A stretch of 64,000 nt of DNA from Sabulibacter ruber (lineage in GTDB: Bacteria; Bacteroidota; Bacteroidia; Cytophagales; Hymenobacteraceae), in NCBI RefSeq assembly GCF_017355955.1, contig NZ_JAFFID010000003.1:124001-188000 (forward strand), written 5' to 3'. This document shows positions 48,857 through 58,337 of the stretch, one piece after another. The translations under genes and the position numbers were made by a program. The first letter of the stretch is position 1. Every line of letters starts with the position of its first letter. A model generated the notes under the pieces. It saw only the letters and a program-made list of their open reading frames with translations, was not told where the DNA came from and did no database searches.

Positions 48857-49159
48857 AGGGTTACTGAATTGGTGGTGGTCAGAAAATTTCCCGGGCTTGC
48901 CTTACCTTTACGCAAATTCTTGCACAAAGAAATTTGCACCTTATAAATTACGAAAAGTGAAGAAATTTGCTGCACCTATTCAGGAAAAGTATTGAAATTT
49001 TTCTTGAAAGGCGTTTTTCAGAAACTTTTCCCATGTAAAGTGTGATTTGGAATTGCTTGTAAGAGAGCCCAAGAACAATCTTTTATAAGATAGAAGGCCA
49101 CAAAAACTTGAGAATTGTAAGGTATTGCCTTACTTTGTGGCTCCGTATTAGATGTTAAG
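48857..49159. other. Divergent TerB-pfkA control region
   Basis: Holds GCAAATT (48912-48918) inverted as AATTTGC (48931-48937) and directly repeated as AATTTGC at 48964-48970, plus the pfkA promoter below. No gene. Confidence 0.5.
49108..49137 (+). promoter_or_regulatory. pfkA promoter
   Basis: TTG (49108-49110), 19 bases, TTACTTTG (49130-49137): one base off TAnnTTTG with exact spacing. 22 bases before the ATG. Confidence 0.5.
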
Positions 49160-50131
49160 ATGAAGAAAATAGCCGTTTTTACGTCTGGGGGAGATGCTCC
49201 CGGCATGAATGCATGTATCCGCGCCGTAGTGCGGACAGCAGTTTACCATAAATTAGAAGTATACGGAATTGGCCGCGGGTACAACGGAATGATCCAGGGA
49301 GAGATCTACCGCTTGTTTTCGCATTCCGTGAGTAATATAATCCAAAAAGGCGGTACCATCCTGAAATCGGCCCGCTGCCTGGAATTCCATACGCCCGAGG
49401 GCAGAAAAAGAGCTTTTGACCAGATCTCCAAGTTCGGGATTGAGGGAATTGTGGCTATTGGCGGAAACGGTACGTTCACCGGAGCGCAGATCTTCCATGA
49501 GGAGTACGGTATTCCGATCATCGGCTGCCCAGGTACCATTGACAATGACCTGTACGGTACCGATTACACCATTGGCTATGACACCGCCGTAAACACCGCC
49601 CTTGATGCCATTGACAAGATCAGAGACACCGCCGACAGTCACGAACGCGTATTCTTTGTGGAGGTAATGGGTAGAGACTCTGGTTACATTGCCTTGCCTT
49701 GCGCCATTGGCGGGGGCGCTGAGATGGTGATGATCCCTGAGACTATCACTTCTATGCCAGAGGTAATTGATACCTTACAGCAAGGCTGGCGCCGCTCCAA
49801 GACGTCTTTCATTATCATTGTGGCCGAAGGCGACGACGAAGGTGGTGCCACTGAGATTGCCGCCAAGGTGAAGGAAGCGCTTCCGCAAATGGATGCCAAA
49901 GTAACCATCATCGGGCACGTACAGCGCGGCGGTAAACCAACCGCTGCCGACCGCCTGCTGAGCAGCCAGATGGGAATGGCGGCTGTAGAAGGTCTGCTTG
50001 CCGGCCGTTCAAATGAAATGGTGGGTGTGATCAACGGCGAGTTGGTGTACACTCCTTTCCATGACACCATCACCAAGAAGAAACCAATCAGCGAGAGCTT
50101 CCTCAAATTAGTGGAAGTACTGAGCGTATAA
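49160..50131 (+). CDS. pfkA: ATP-dependent 6-phosphofructokinase
   Basis: 323 residues, family length. TSGGDAPGMN (8-17) and GGTILKSAR (Arg72) bind ATP; CPGTIDND (123-130) carries the catalytic Asp128 and Asp130; VEVMGRDSGY and GHVQRGGKPTAADR complete the sugar-phosphate site. Position 103, in GGNGTFTGA, is Asn where E. coli PfkA has the Mg/ATP-binding Asp103. It converts fructose 6-phosphate to the 1,6-bisphosphate in glycolysis. Followed by a terminator shared with miaA. Confidence 0.92.
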   Translation: MKKIAVFTSGGDAPGMNACIRAVVRTAVYHKLEVYGIGRGYNGMIQGEIYRLFSHSVSNIIQKGGTILKSARCLEFHTPEGRKRAFDQISKFGIEGIVAIGGNGTFTGAQIFHEEYGIPIIGCPGTIDNDLYGTDYTIGYDTAVNTALDAIDKIRDTADSHERVFFVEVMGRDSGYIALPCAIGGGAEMVMIPETITSMPEVIDTLQQGWRRSKTSFIIIVAEGDDEGGATEIAAKVKEALPQMDAKVTIIGHVQRGGKPTAADRLLSSQMGMAAVEGLLAGRSNEMVGVINGELVYTPFHDTITKKKPISESFLKLVEVLSV

Positions 50132-50153
50132 CCTTTAAGCACCAGTTGCTTTT

Positions 50154-50203
50154 AAAGCGAATCGGGGCTGTTTTCTGGAAAACAGCCCCGATTCGCTTTT
50201 TCT
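50154..50203. terminator. Bidirectional terminator between pfkA and miaA
   Basis: 21-bp perfect stem (50154-50174 with 50179-50199), 4-nt loop CTGG, U-run on both sides; lies between the convergent genes. Confidence 0.93.
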
Positions 50204-50215
50204 TTGCTCTAAGCC

Positions 50216-51142
50216 TTACTGCTCCCCTGCTTTTCTCATCTGGGCCTTAATATAATCCAGCACCTCTGAGAACTGCCCAGGATGGAACCACTGTACCTCC
50301 GGGTCTCTGTTGAACCAGGTCAGTTGCCGTTTGGCGTAGCGCCGGCTGTTGCGCTTCAGCAGCCGTACGGCTTCTTCATAAGGGTAGGCTCCGTCCAGGT
50401 AATCAAACAGCTCTGTATACCCCACGGTCTGCAATGCCTGATGGTTTCGGTACGGCAACATGCGTTTTACCTCCTCTAAAAGCCCCTGCTCCAGCATGAG
50501 GTCCATCCGAAGGTCTATGCGGTCGTAAAGCTCCTGCCTGTCTCTGTTTAGGCCTATTTTGATGATGTGAAAGTCTCTTGCACGCTCTTTGCTCCTGGTC
50601 CTGAAAGAAGAATACGGCTGGCCACTGCTTAAACAAACCTCCAAGGCCCGTACCACCCGCTGCGGATTCTGAGGGTCTACCTGCGCGGCGTACACCGGAT
50701 CCAGTTCCTGAAGCTGGGCTACTAAGGTAGGCAATCCGTCCTGCGCCAACTGTTGGGTCAGCGCTTCCCGTACGCCAGGCAGAATCTCAGGCATTTCATC
50801 CAACCCCTCACACAGAGCCCGCACGTACAGCCCAGATCCGCCCGTGGCTATCACCACCTGGTGTTCCTGGAATAAGCTGTTCAACAGGTTCAGGGCATCT
50901 TCTTCAAAAGCGCCCGCATTATATTCTTCCAGGATGGAGTGCGAATCAATGAAGTGGTGCGTTACGCCCCCCTGCTCTTCTGGGCTTGGCTTGGCGGTTC
51001 CAATGCTGAGTTCTTTGAAAAACTGCCGGGAATCCATAGAGAGGATATCGGTCTGGAAATGACGCGCCAAATGCACACAGAAATCGGTTTTGCCAACCGC
51101 GGTGGGCCCCACCACTACCACTAAAAATTTACCGTTCTTCAT
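50216..51142 (-). CDS. miaA: tRNA dimethylallyltransferase MiaA
   Basis: 308 residues from the ATG giving MKNGKFLVVVV; the frame extends upstream to 51358 but that part is the glycosyltransferase in another frame. P-loop GPTAVGKTD (about 12-20), DSRQFFKEL and THHFIDS are MiaA hallmarks; ATGGSGLYV (about 96-104) and RRYAKRQLTWF (about 275-285) follow. It adds the dimethylallyl group to A37 of tRNAs reading U-starting codons, including tRNAs for Leu, Phe, Ser, Tyr. Its ATG overlaps the upstream glycosyltransferase stop (ATGA), so they are coupled. Confidence 0.94.
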   Translation of the reverse strand: MKNGKFLVVVVGPTAVGKTDFCVHLARHFQTDILSMDSRQFFKELSIGTAKPSPEEQGGVTHHFIDSHSILEEYNAGAFEEDALNLLNSLFQEHQVVIATGGSGLYVRALCEGLDEMPEILPGVREALTQQLAQDGLPTLVAQLQELDPVYAAQVDPQNPQRVVRALEVCLSSGQPYSSFRTRSKERARDFHIIKIGLNRDRQELYDRIDLRMDLMLEQGLLEEVKRMLPYRNHQALQTVGYTELFDYLDGAYPYEEAVRLLKRNSRRYAKRQLTWFNRDPEVQWFHPGQFSEVLDYIKAQMRKAGEQ

Positions 51143-52224
51143 GTTAACTGCGCGTAAAGTACCACCAGCTTCTGGCTTTCCTGCTCCCAGCACCATTCCT
51201 GGCGGGCCAACAGGCAATTCTGTTGTAACCGGTGGTACGTTGTCTGGTCCTGCAGCAAAGTTAGCAAGCTGGCACGCACTTCTTCTACTTTCAAGGAAGT
51301 CAATAAGGCAACCTGGTGCTGAGCGTTCAGTTTCTGGTACTCGGGGAATGGCACACACACCTGAGGGATACCGGCCTGCACATAATCAAAAAACTTGTTG
51401 GCCAGCGAGTAGTAATAACTCAGTCCCTGGTTTTCCAGCAGCATAATTCCGGCCACCGCCGATTCCGTTATCATTCGTAACTCATCTGGTACTACATTCC
51501 CCTTGAAAATGACCTTATCTTCTAAGCCTAGTTGCTGCGTTAGCTGCTCCAGCCCTTGCCTCAAAGGCCCATCGCCGCAAATCAACAAGCGGGCCGGAAC
51601 ACCCTGCATGGCTTTGATGGTGTTTTCCAATCCTCTGCCTACATTCAGGGCACCTTGGTAGATAAAGTACGGGGGAGAGTCAGGCACAAGAGTGATTGCC
51701 TGTAACCAGGGCATGTTCCGGATCAGCTCTACTTTTCTGCCGTAGGTTTTCTGGAAATACTGCACCAGAGAGTCGCTCACGGTATAGGCCAGCGTGGCTT
51801 TCCTGAAGGCCATTTTTTCCAGCCAAGCCCAGAGCTTCTTCACTTTAGGCCGGTTGACCACTTCGGGCATCTGCGGGAAGAGTTCGTGGGCATCATACAC
51901 CAGTGTTTTTTTCCTGATGGTGGCCGCCACTACCCCTGCCAGAGCCGTATCTGCGTCTATGGTGCCCAAAATATCGTAAGGCTTTGAAACCAACCACTGG
52001 AGCAACCGAAGATTGTACTCCAGGTAAAACAGCGGCCCCTTGAGGAAGTAGCACCTGATCCGGTGCTGATGATAAGGCAACGATTTCAGTGCGGGGGATT
52101 GGGGTAAGGCTCGACCTACCAGGGTCACGTTAAAACCGGCAGCCGCCAAGCTGCCGGCAATGCGCTGCATCCGTTGGTCATGGCTCAGATCGGTGGTAAC
52201 CGTGAAGACGATGGATTTACCCAT
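51139..52224 (-). CDS. Glycosyltransferase family 4 protein
   Basis: 361 residues from the ATG giving MGKSIVFTVTTDL; an upstream TTG-type frame to 52281 adds 19 residues without features. GT-B fold: N-terminal HDQRMQRIAGSLAAAGFNVTL, then the C-terminal GALNVGRGLENTIKAM and LICGDGPLRQGLEQL (about 218-260), and FFDYVQAGIPQVCVPFPEY (about 300-318), where the donor site is usual; the usual EPFG-like Glu pair is not clear. It likely transfers a sugar onto a cell-surface or lipid-linked acceptor. Located upstream of miaA with a 4-base overlap. Confidence 0.85.
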   Translation of the reverse strand: MGKSIVFTVTTDLSHDQRMQRIAGSLAAAGFNVTLVGRALPQSPALKSLPYHQHRIRCYFLKGPLFYLEYNLRLLQWLVSKPYDILGTIDADTALAGVVAATIRKKTLVYDAHELFPQMPEVVNRPKVKKLWAWLEKMAFRKATLAYTVSDSLVQYFQKTYGRKVELIRNMPWLQAITLVPDSPPYFIYQGALNVGRGLENTIKAMQGVPARLLICGDGPLRQGLEQLTQQLGLEDKVIFKGNVVPDELRMITESAVAGIMLLENQGLSYYYSLANKFFDYVQAGIPQVCVPFPEYQKLNAQHQVALLTSLKVEEVRASLLTLLQDQTTYHRLQQNCLLARQEWCWEQESQKLVVLYAQLT

Positions 52225-52386
52225 GTTCTGGAATAAGGGACTAAACCAAGCAGCTTTTTTCTGTGGCCGCTTCCCCTCCATGCAATAAATGGATTTTTAA
52301 GTTATTTTTGCTAAAATAGGTTATTTCCAGCCAAGTGCTGCAAAAACAAAGGTTGGTTATTACCTGAACAAGAAGAATCACTGGAT

Positions 52387-55300
52387 ATGACAACAATTCA
52401 AACCTCTGTAGATCGGGAAGCACAAATTGCAGCCGCAGCACAATTGATTGATTTTGCGGAGCATGTGAGCGGGAGCCGGAAATGCATTTTTGTCTGTCAG
52501 CCAGATGGCACCATCCTTTCTTCTAACCGGCAAGCCAGAGAGGCATTCTTCAGAGGAAATGTGATTTCCCCGGATAAGAACATCAAGGAAATGCTGGATG
52601 AGAAGTATCATACAGCCTTTGACCGTAACATACGTTTGCTGCGGCACCGCAAAAACATAAGTGGTTTTATCCAGTCCAAAGAGACCTCCCTGGATGCCAA
52701 CCTGCTGTACTTCAAGTCCAGCCTGGTAAAACAAAACGGGTTTGATTTGCTTTACATCGCCCTGCGTTCCGCCTCGGCCGAGGTGATGCCGGTGGGCGAC
52801 ATGTTCGCGACTGAGTCAAGCTACCGCAGCATCTTTGAAGAAAGCAGCGACCCGCTCTTCATCCTGGACAAAAGAGGCATCTTCATTGACGTCAACAAAG
52901 AAGCGCTGCAGGTCATCCAGTTGGAAAAGCAGAGCCTCATAGGCAAAAGCGTTTTTGAGGCGTTTGAGCTAAACCAATCAGAAAAGATCGCTTTCAAGAA
53001 ACGGATTCTGCAGGCCTGCAGCGGTAAAACCCAGCGGTTTGTGTGGTGGTTTACCATGACTGATGGCACCTCTTTCCCGCTGATGCTTTCCTTTAAAAGC
53101 GGCAAGTACTTTGGCCAGGACGTGGTATTGGGTACCGCCAAATTCATTGAAAAACCAGAAAACGAGGCAGAAAACAGCAAGCAGAAACAAGAGCAGCAGG
53201 AATTCATGAACAAGCTGCTGCCCCAGTTCTCTAACCTGAAAACGCCCGAGGATATTCTGTCTAGGGTGCTCACCGAACTGATCAAACTGCCTACCATAAG
53301 TGGTGGTGGCGTGTACGTGTTTCAGCCGGCTACGCGTATGGTGCAGTTGGTGACCAGCAAAGGAGAGCATTCCATTCTGCTTCAGGAAAAGAGCGTGCTA
53401 GCCTTAGCGCCGGAGTTTCTGGAACAGCTGGAAAACAAAAGTAAAGACCGTTCCATCCTAAGCATTTCGCGCAATTTTCAGCACCTCTTCAACAAAAGGG
53501 AGTTGCTGGCCATGCCTGTCAGTACCGAGAAATATTACCTGGCCACGTTGGTGCTGCTGATAGATGATGCCGCCCACATGACCTCCAGCCTTACTGAATT
53601 TGTGAACCATATTGGGTTTGAGGTAAGCTCCTACCTTTCCAAGTTTGAGTTGCGGCAGGAACTGCATTACTCAGAAGGCAAATACAAGACCTTGTTTGAG
53701 TCCTCCAACGATGCCGTGTTCCTGCTGAACAATACCCAGATTGCCGATTGCAACTTCCAGGCGACTGTGCTGTTAGACTGTGACAAGCAGGATATCATTG
53801 GCAAGCGTCTGGCAGATTTTTCCCCGGGGCTGCAGGCAGATAACACCTCCTCGGTGGAAAAATCATTGCAGATGATTGAAAGCACCGTTCAGGATAGCAA
53901 ACCCCATTCCTTTGAGTGGCGCATTGAGAAAACCGATGGTACCATCATTGACTGTGAAGTAAGCATCAGCGCCATCCAGCTGGAGGGAGTGAACTTTGTC
54001 CAGTGCATTGTGCGGGACATCACCTCCAAAAAAGAAGCCCAAGCCCTGCTGCGCCGCCAAGAGGTACTGCGCGAATCCATGCACCAGTTCCGTACGTTCC
54101 TGAGCCAGGTGAACCTGGCCTATGTGAGCATGGACCTTGACCTGCGGGTGGTGTACGTGAACGATTACTTTCTGCAATACACCGGCTACAAGCGCGAGGA
54201 AGTGGTAGGCCAAAACTACTATGACCTTTTTGTGCCTGAGAAGGATAGATCAACCCGCATTCAGGAAATCAAGAAGGCGTTGCAGAACAAGAGCCTGCGC
54301 AGCTACTATGAGTGGGACCTGATCACCAAATCCCAGTCAGTGAAGATTCTGCGATGGAACATCATGTTTGAGATGGATGCCGAAGGGCAAGTGGTGGGGA
54401 TCACCGCCGTGGGGAAAGACATGACCGACAAGCGGATTGCCATGGAAGCCCTGAAAGACAACAAGATCAGGCTCCAGGATCTGTTTGACAACGCGCATGA
54501 CCTGATCCAGAACATCTCCACCGATAACAAATTCATTTTCGTGAACCGGGCCTGGAAAGAGAAACTGGGCTACAACGATTATGACATTGAAAACCTGACC
54601 CTTAATGACATTGTTCACCCCTACTACAAAGCCAAGCTCATTTACCAGCTCCGCAACCTGTACAAAGGCGAAGATGTGAACAAAATAGAAACCGTTTTCC
54701 TGACCAAAAGCGGCAAGCCGATTCACCTCATTGGTAGTATCAACTGCAGCTGGCAAGATGGCAAACCCATTGCCACCCGCGCCATCCTGCACGACATCAC
54801 CGACCGTATTAAGGCCGAGCGCCTGCAGAAGGTGTACTACAGCATTGCCAACCTGGCCATCAGCTCCAAAGACTTACCGTCTTTGTACAGCGCCATCCAC
54901 CGGGAACTGAGCAAAATCATTGAGACCCATAACTTCTACATCGCGCTGTTTGATGAGGAGAAAGACCTCATCAACTTTGTGTACTATGTAGACCAGCTCT
55001 CCAATGAACCGGCGGCACCACGCCCCTTCTCCATGGGCATGACCGAGTATATTATCAAAACCGGGAAGCCTTTGTACGCCACCAAAGCAGACTTCATGAA
55101 GCTGGTGGATGAGAAAAAGATTGAGGTGAACGGTGTGGTACCAGAAGTGATGCTTTCCTCTCCCCTCTCCATTGGCGACCGCATCATTGGGGTAATTGCC
55201 GTGCGGGATTACAAAAACCCAGAGGCTTATGTGAGCACTGATATTGAGATCCTGCACTTCATCTCCAACCAGGTTGCGCTTGCCATTGAACGGAAACGGA

Positions 55301-57651
55301 ACGAAGAGCAAATCACTCTGCAAAACGCCAGGTTAAAAGCCATTTTTGAAAGCGGTAACCACCTTATGTGGTCCATTAACCGCCAATACCAACTTACTTC
55401 CTTTAACCGCAACTTCTCGCATGAAGTGCAGAACTGGACGGGTAACCTGCCGGAACAAGGAACAAAACTCAGCAAACTGGTGGGTTCGTTCTTCAATGAG
55501 GATTACTTTGGAGTGATGAAGCAAACCTATGAGCGGGCGTTTGAAGGCCAGCCGCAGCAGTTTGAAATTGAACTGCGGCACCCAAGCGGCACCAGCGAAT
55601 GGCGTGAGGTTCTGCTGAATCCTATTTACCTGGAGGATGGTAGCTTTGAAGACGTTTCTGCCATCGCCCTGGATATCACTGAGAAGAAAATCTCCCAATT
55701 GGGTCTGGCCGAGAACGAAGAGAAATTCCGCCAGATCTTTGAGTCATTCCAGGATCTGTACTACAAAACCGGCATTGAGGGCGACTTCCAGTTGATAAGC
55801 CCTTCTGTGCAGGAGGTGCTGGGCTATACCCAAAGCGAGGCCATGCGCATGAACATCAGCCAGCTGTATGTCTACCCAGAAGACCGCGAAGAACTGCTGA
55901 AAATGCTCTTCAACCAGAAAACGGTCCGGAACTTTGAAACCACGCTGCGCACCAACCAGCAACAGGAAATAGAAGTTCTGATCAACTCCCGCCTGATCCT
56001 GAACCAGAACCAGGAACCCGTAGCCATTGAAGGAGTTTGCAGGGATATTACGGAGCTGAAAGAAACGCAACGGGAACTGATCAGAGCGAAAGAAGTAGCC
56101 GAAAACTCGCTGCAGGTCAAAAACCAGTTCCTGGCTAACATGAGCCATGAGTTGCGCACCCCAATGAACGGCATCATCGGGATGATTGATCTGTTGCATC
56201 ACACGGCTTCCAACGATGAACAGACCGACTACATAGACACCCTGCGCAAGTCCTCTGATGCCCTGCTGGATATTCTCAACGACATTCTGGATCTCTCAAA
56301 AATTCAGGCGGGTAAGCTTCAGCTGCATGAAACCGGCATAGACTTGTTCTACGTGCTGGACAAGATACATTCTCTGTTCGCCAACCGGGCCACCCAGAAA
56401 GACCTTACCTTCACCTACGAGATATCAGAAGATACCCCACGGTATATCATTACAGATGAAACCCGACTGTTGCAGATTCTCTCTAACCTTACCTCTAACG
56501 CTATCAAATTCACCAATGAGGGCACTGTTAGTGTAGAAGTAAGCAGAGTGGAGGGCGAAGATGATAAACACCTGATCATGTTCCGGGTAAAAGACTCCGG
56601 TATTGGCATCAGTGAGGAAGACATTCAGTTGCTGTTCACCAATTTCACCCAGCTAGACAATTCCTCCTCCAAATCTTTTGGAGGAACGGGTTTGGGACTT
56701 GCCATTTCCAAGCAATTAAGTGAATTGCTGGGCGGACAGATAGGCGTGGAATCTGAACCCGGCAAAGGAAGTACCTTCTGGTTTACGATTCTCTGCCGCG
56801 AGGCCGATGATATCAAGCAGATCCATGAACAGCTGCAATCTGCCAAAGAACTGGAGGAGATTGGGCAGTTTGATCCTGAGCCAAAATTATTGTTGGTAGA
56901 CGATAACCAGATTAACCAGAAAGTAGCCCTAAAACTGCTGGAAAGAATGGGCTGTTTTGCTGATGTGGCCTCAAACGGGTTTGAGGCAATAGAGAAAGCT
57001 ACCCAAAAGCAGTATGACCTCATCTTCATGGATATTCAAATGCCGGAAATGGACGGAGTCACCGCCACCCATGAGCTCAAGAAGCTGTTGGGAACGGAAT
57101 GCCCGCCCATTGTTGCCATGACCGCTTATTCTATGAAGGATGATGCCGAGAAGTTCATCAATGAAGGCCTGGATGACTATGTTTCCAAACCGGTGAAGAT
57201 TTCGGACCTTTACCACCGCATTCAGAAGTGGTATGGCAACAGTACCCCGGCAGAAAGAAAACAAGTTGAAGTTTCTGTGCCGGTTTCTGCGCCCCAGCCA
57301 GATGGAGAATTCTCCATTAACATGGACGTGGTGGAGCAACTGAAAAGCATTGGTGGAGATGATTTTGCGTTACAGCTTTACATTGAATTTGAAGAAGAGA
57401 CCTCAGAATTATTGGAAGAAGCCAAAAAAGAAGTGGCTGCACAACATTATGAAGGTATTTTGAGTACACTGCATCAAATCAAAGGTACTGCCTCCACTTT
57501 AGGCTTAGACACTGTTTCAACCATAGCCAAAGAGTTGGAACATGATATATTAAAAGGTAAATTAACATTTGTTGAAGATACCTTTTCCGAATTAGAAACA
57601 AGTTTTACTAATTTTAGAGCAAACTTTCGAAATAAAATTTTATCGAACTGA
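52387..57651 (+). CDS. Multi-PAS/GAF hybrid sensor histidine kinase with receiver and HPt domains
   Basis: 1754 residues, no membrane segment, so a cytoplasmic sensor. Order by eye: N-terminal PAS-like (about 20-125), PAS (about 140-260), GAF-like (about 275-420), PAS (430-550), PAS (565-690), PAS (695-815), GAF (820-980), PAS (985-1105), PAS (1110-1235), HisKA with phosphorylation His1254 in NMSHELRTP, HATPase with Asn1371 in LTSNAIKF, DSGIGIS and GGTGLGLAIS, receiver with Asp1549 in FMDIQMPEMD, and HPt with His1696 in LHQIKGTA. It therefore holds a complete internal phosphorelay with no output domain. The next gene, 2 bases on, is a receiver-only protein, its natural phosphate acceptor. Confidence 0.93.
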   Translation: MTTIQTSVDREAQIAAAAQLIDFAEHVSGSRKCIFVCQPDGTILSSNRQAREAFFRGNVISPDKNIKEMLDEKYHTAFDRNIRLLRHRKNISGFIQSKETSLDANLLYFKSSLVKQNGFDLLYIALRSASAEVMPVGDMFATESSYRSIFEESSDPLFILDKRGIFIDVNKEALQVIQLEKQSLIGKSVFEAFELNQSEKIAFKKRILQACSGKTQRFVWWFTMTDGTSFPLMLSFKSGKYFGQDVVLGTAKFIEKPENEAENSKQKQEQQEFMNKLLPQFSNLKTPEDILSRVLTELIKLPTISGGGVYVFQPATRMVQLVTSKGEHSILLQEKSVLALAPEFLEQLENKSKDRSILSISRNFQHLFNKRELLAMPVSTEKYYLATLVLLIDDAAHMTSSLTEFVNHIGFEVSSYLSKFELRQELHYSEGKYKTLFESSNDAVFLLNNTQIADCNFQATVLLDCDKQDIIGKRLADFSPGLQADNTSSVEKSLQMIESTVQDSKPHSFEWRIEKTDGTIIDCEVSISAIQLEGVNFVQCIVRDITSKKEAQALLRRQEVLRESMHQFRTFLSQVNLAYVSMDLDLRVVYVNDYFLQYTGYKREEVVGQNYYDLFVPEKDRSTRIQEIKKALQNKSLRSYYEWDLITKSQSVKILRWNIMFEMDAEGQVVGITAVGKDMTDKRIAMEALKDNKIRLQDLFDNAHDLIQNISTDNKFIFVNRAWKEKLGYNDYDIENLTLNDIVHPYYKAKLIYQLRNLYKGEDVNKIETVFLTKSGKPIHLIGSINCSWQDGKPIATRAILHDITDRIKAERLQKVYYSIANLAISSKDLPSLYSAIHRELSKIIETHNFYIALFDEEKDLINFVYYVDQLSNEPAAPRPFSMGMTEYIIKTGKPLYATKADFMKLVDEKKIEVNGVVPEVMLSSPLSIGDRIIGVIAVRDYKNPEAYVSTDIEILHFISNQVALAIERKRNEEQITLQNARLKAIFESGNHLMWSINRQYQLTSFNRNFSHEVQNWTGNLPEQGTKLSKLVGSFFNEDYFGVMKQTYERAFEGQPQQFEIELRHPSGTSEWREVLLNPIYLEDGSFEDVSAIALDITEKKISQLGLAENEEKFRQIFESFQDLYYKTGIEGDFQLISPSVQEVLGYTQSEAMRMNISQLYVYPEDREELLKMLFNQKTVRNFETTLRTNQQQEIEVLINSRLILNQNQEPVAIEGVCRDITELKETQRELIRAKEVAENSLQVKNQFLANMSHELRTPMNGIIGMIDLLHHTASNDEQTDYIDTLRKSSDALLDILNDILDLSKIQAGKLQLHETGIDLFYVLDKIHSLFANRATQKDLTFTYEISEDTPRYIITDETRLLQILSNLTSNAIKFTNEGTVSVEVSRVEGEDDKHLIMFRVKDSGIGISEEDIQLLFTNFTQLDNSSSKSFGGTGLGLAISKQLSELLGGQIGVESEPGKGSTFWFTILCREADDIKQIHEQLQSAKELEEIGQFDPEPKLLLVDDNQINQKVALKLLERMGCFADVASNGFEAIEKATQKQYDLIFMDIQMPEMDGVTATHELKKLLGTECPPIVAMTAYSMKDDAEKFINEGLDDYVSKPVKISDLYHRIQKWYGNSTPAERKQVEVSVPVSAPQPDGEFSINMDVVEQLKSIGGDDFALQLYIEFEEETSELLEEAKKEVAAQHYEGILSTLHQIKGTASTLGLDTVSTIAKELEHDILKGKLTFVEDTFSELETSFTNFRANFRNKILSN

Positions 57652-57653
57652 CC

Positions 57654-58031
57654 ATGGCCGAGCCTAAAACCATTTTAATCGCAGAGGATAGCTCAGTAAT
57701 TCTGAACCTCACCAAGAAAATTTTAGAACTACAGAACTACAAAGTAGTGTCGGCGAAAAACGGCGGGGAAGTTCTGAAGAAGGTGCAAGACCAGAAAATT
57801 GACGCCATTCTCATGGACCTTAATATTCCGGTGAAAAACGGGATGGAGTGCACCAAGGAGATTCGGGCGAACGAGGACCCGCAGATTTCCCAGATTCCTA
57901 TCATTGCCGTGACAGGAAATGCCAATAACTACACATTGGAACAATTCAAAGAAGCAGGTATCAACGCCTACTTGCCTAAACCTCTGGATTTTGACATGCT
58001 GGTGCAAACCGTGAAGGAGTACGTGCACTAA
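57654..58031 (+). CDS. CheY-like single-domain response regulator
   Basis: 125 residues made of one receiver domain: acidic pair ED at 11-12, phosphoryl-acceptor Asp55 in LMDLNIP, Thr87 in AVTGNA and Lys109 in YLPKPLD. No output domain. It starts 2 bases after the histidine kinase stop, so the partnership is very likely: phosphate could move from the HPt domain of the kinase to this protein. The downstream effector is not evident. Confidence 0.92.
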   Translation: MAEPKTILIAEDSSVILNLTKKILELQNYKVVSAKNGGEVLKKVQDQKIDAILMDLNIPVKNGMECTKEIRANEDPQISQIPIIAVTGNANNYTLEQFKEAGINAYLPKPLDFDMLVQTVKEYVH

Positions 58032-58058
58032 GAATCCTATTTAACATTTTACTTGCGT

Positions 58059-58337
58059 ATGCAGCTGAAGTACACCCGGCCCTTTTTAAACCGGTTAGAA
58101 GATATTTTTGCGGAGTCTGATTACATGCTGCGTTACGAGAAGGGTACTTTCAAATCAGGGTTCTGTATCTTGAAAGACACCAAAGTAGCCGTAATCAATA
58201 AGTACTTCCCTCTGGAGGGAAGAATCAATTGTTTAGTGGAGATTCTCCGGTCAATAGACATCAACCCGGAGAGCCTTCGCCCCGAAAGTCAGGAACTGTA
58301 CCTGGCCATCAAAGAACAAACCATAACCTCTGCGTGA
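58059..58337 (+). CDS. Conserved-looking hypothetical protein in the kinase operon
   Basis: 92 residues from the ATG giving MQLKYTRPFLNRLED (a TTG 6 bases earlier is possible). Pattern: amphipathic helix, then basic strand KGTFKSGFCILKDTKVAVINKYF, then LVEILRSIDINPESL and LAIKEQTI. No domain recognised. It lies 27 bases after the receiver gene and its stop overlaps the GTG of the MBL gene by 4 bases (GTGA), so it is in the operon. Its role is unknown; a link to the regulator or to metallo-hydrolase function is a guess. Confidence 0.7.
   Translation: MQLKYTRPFLNRLEDIFAESDYMLRYEKGTFKSGFCILKDTKVAVINKYFPLEGRINCLVEILRSIDINPESLRPESQELYLAIKEQTITSA

Noticed and set aside
51143..51358. 72-codon upstream extension of miaA
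   Set aside because: These codons overlap the glycosyltransferase gene in another frame; the P-loop must be near the N-terminus, and ATG at 51142 gives that.
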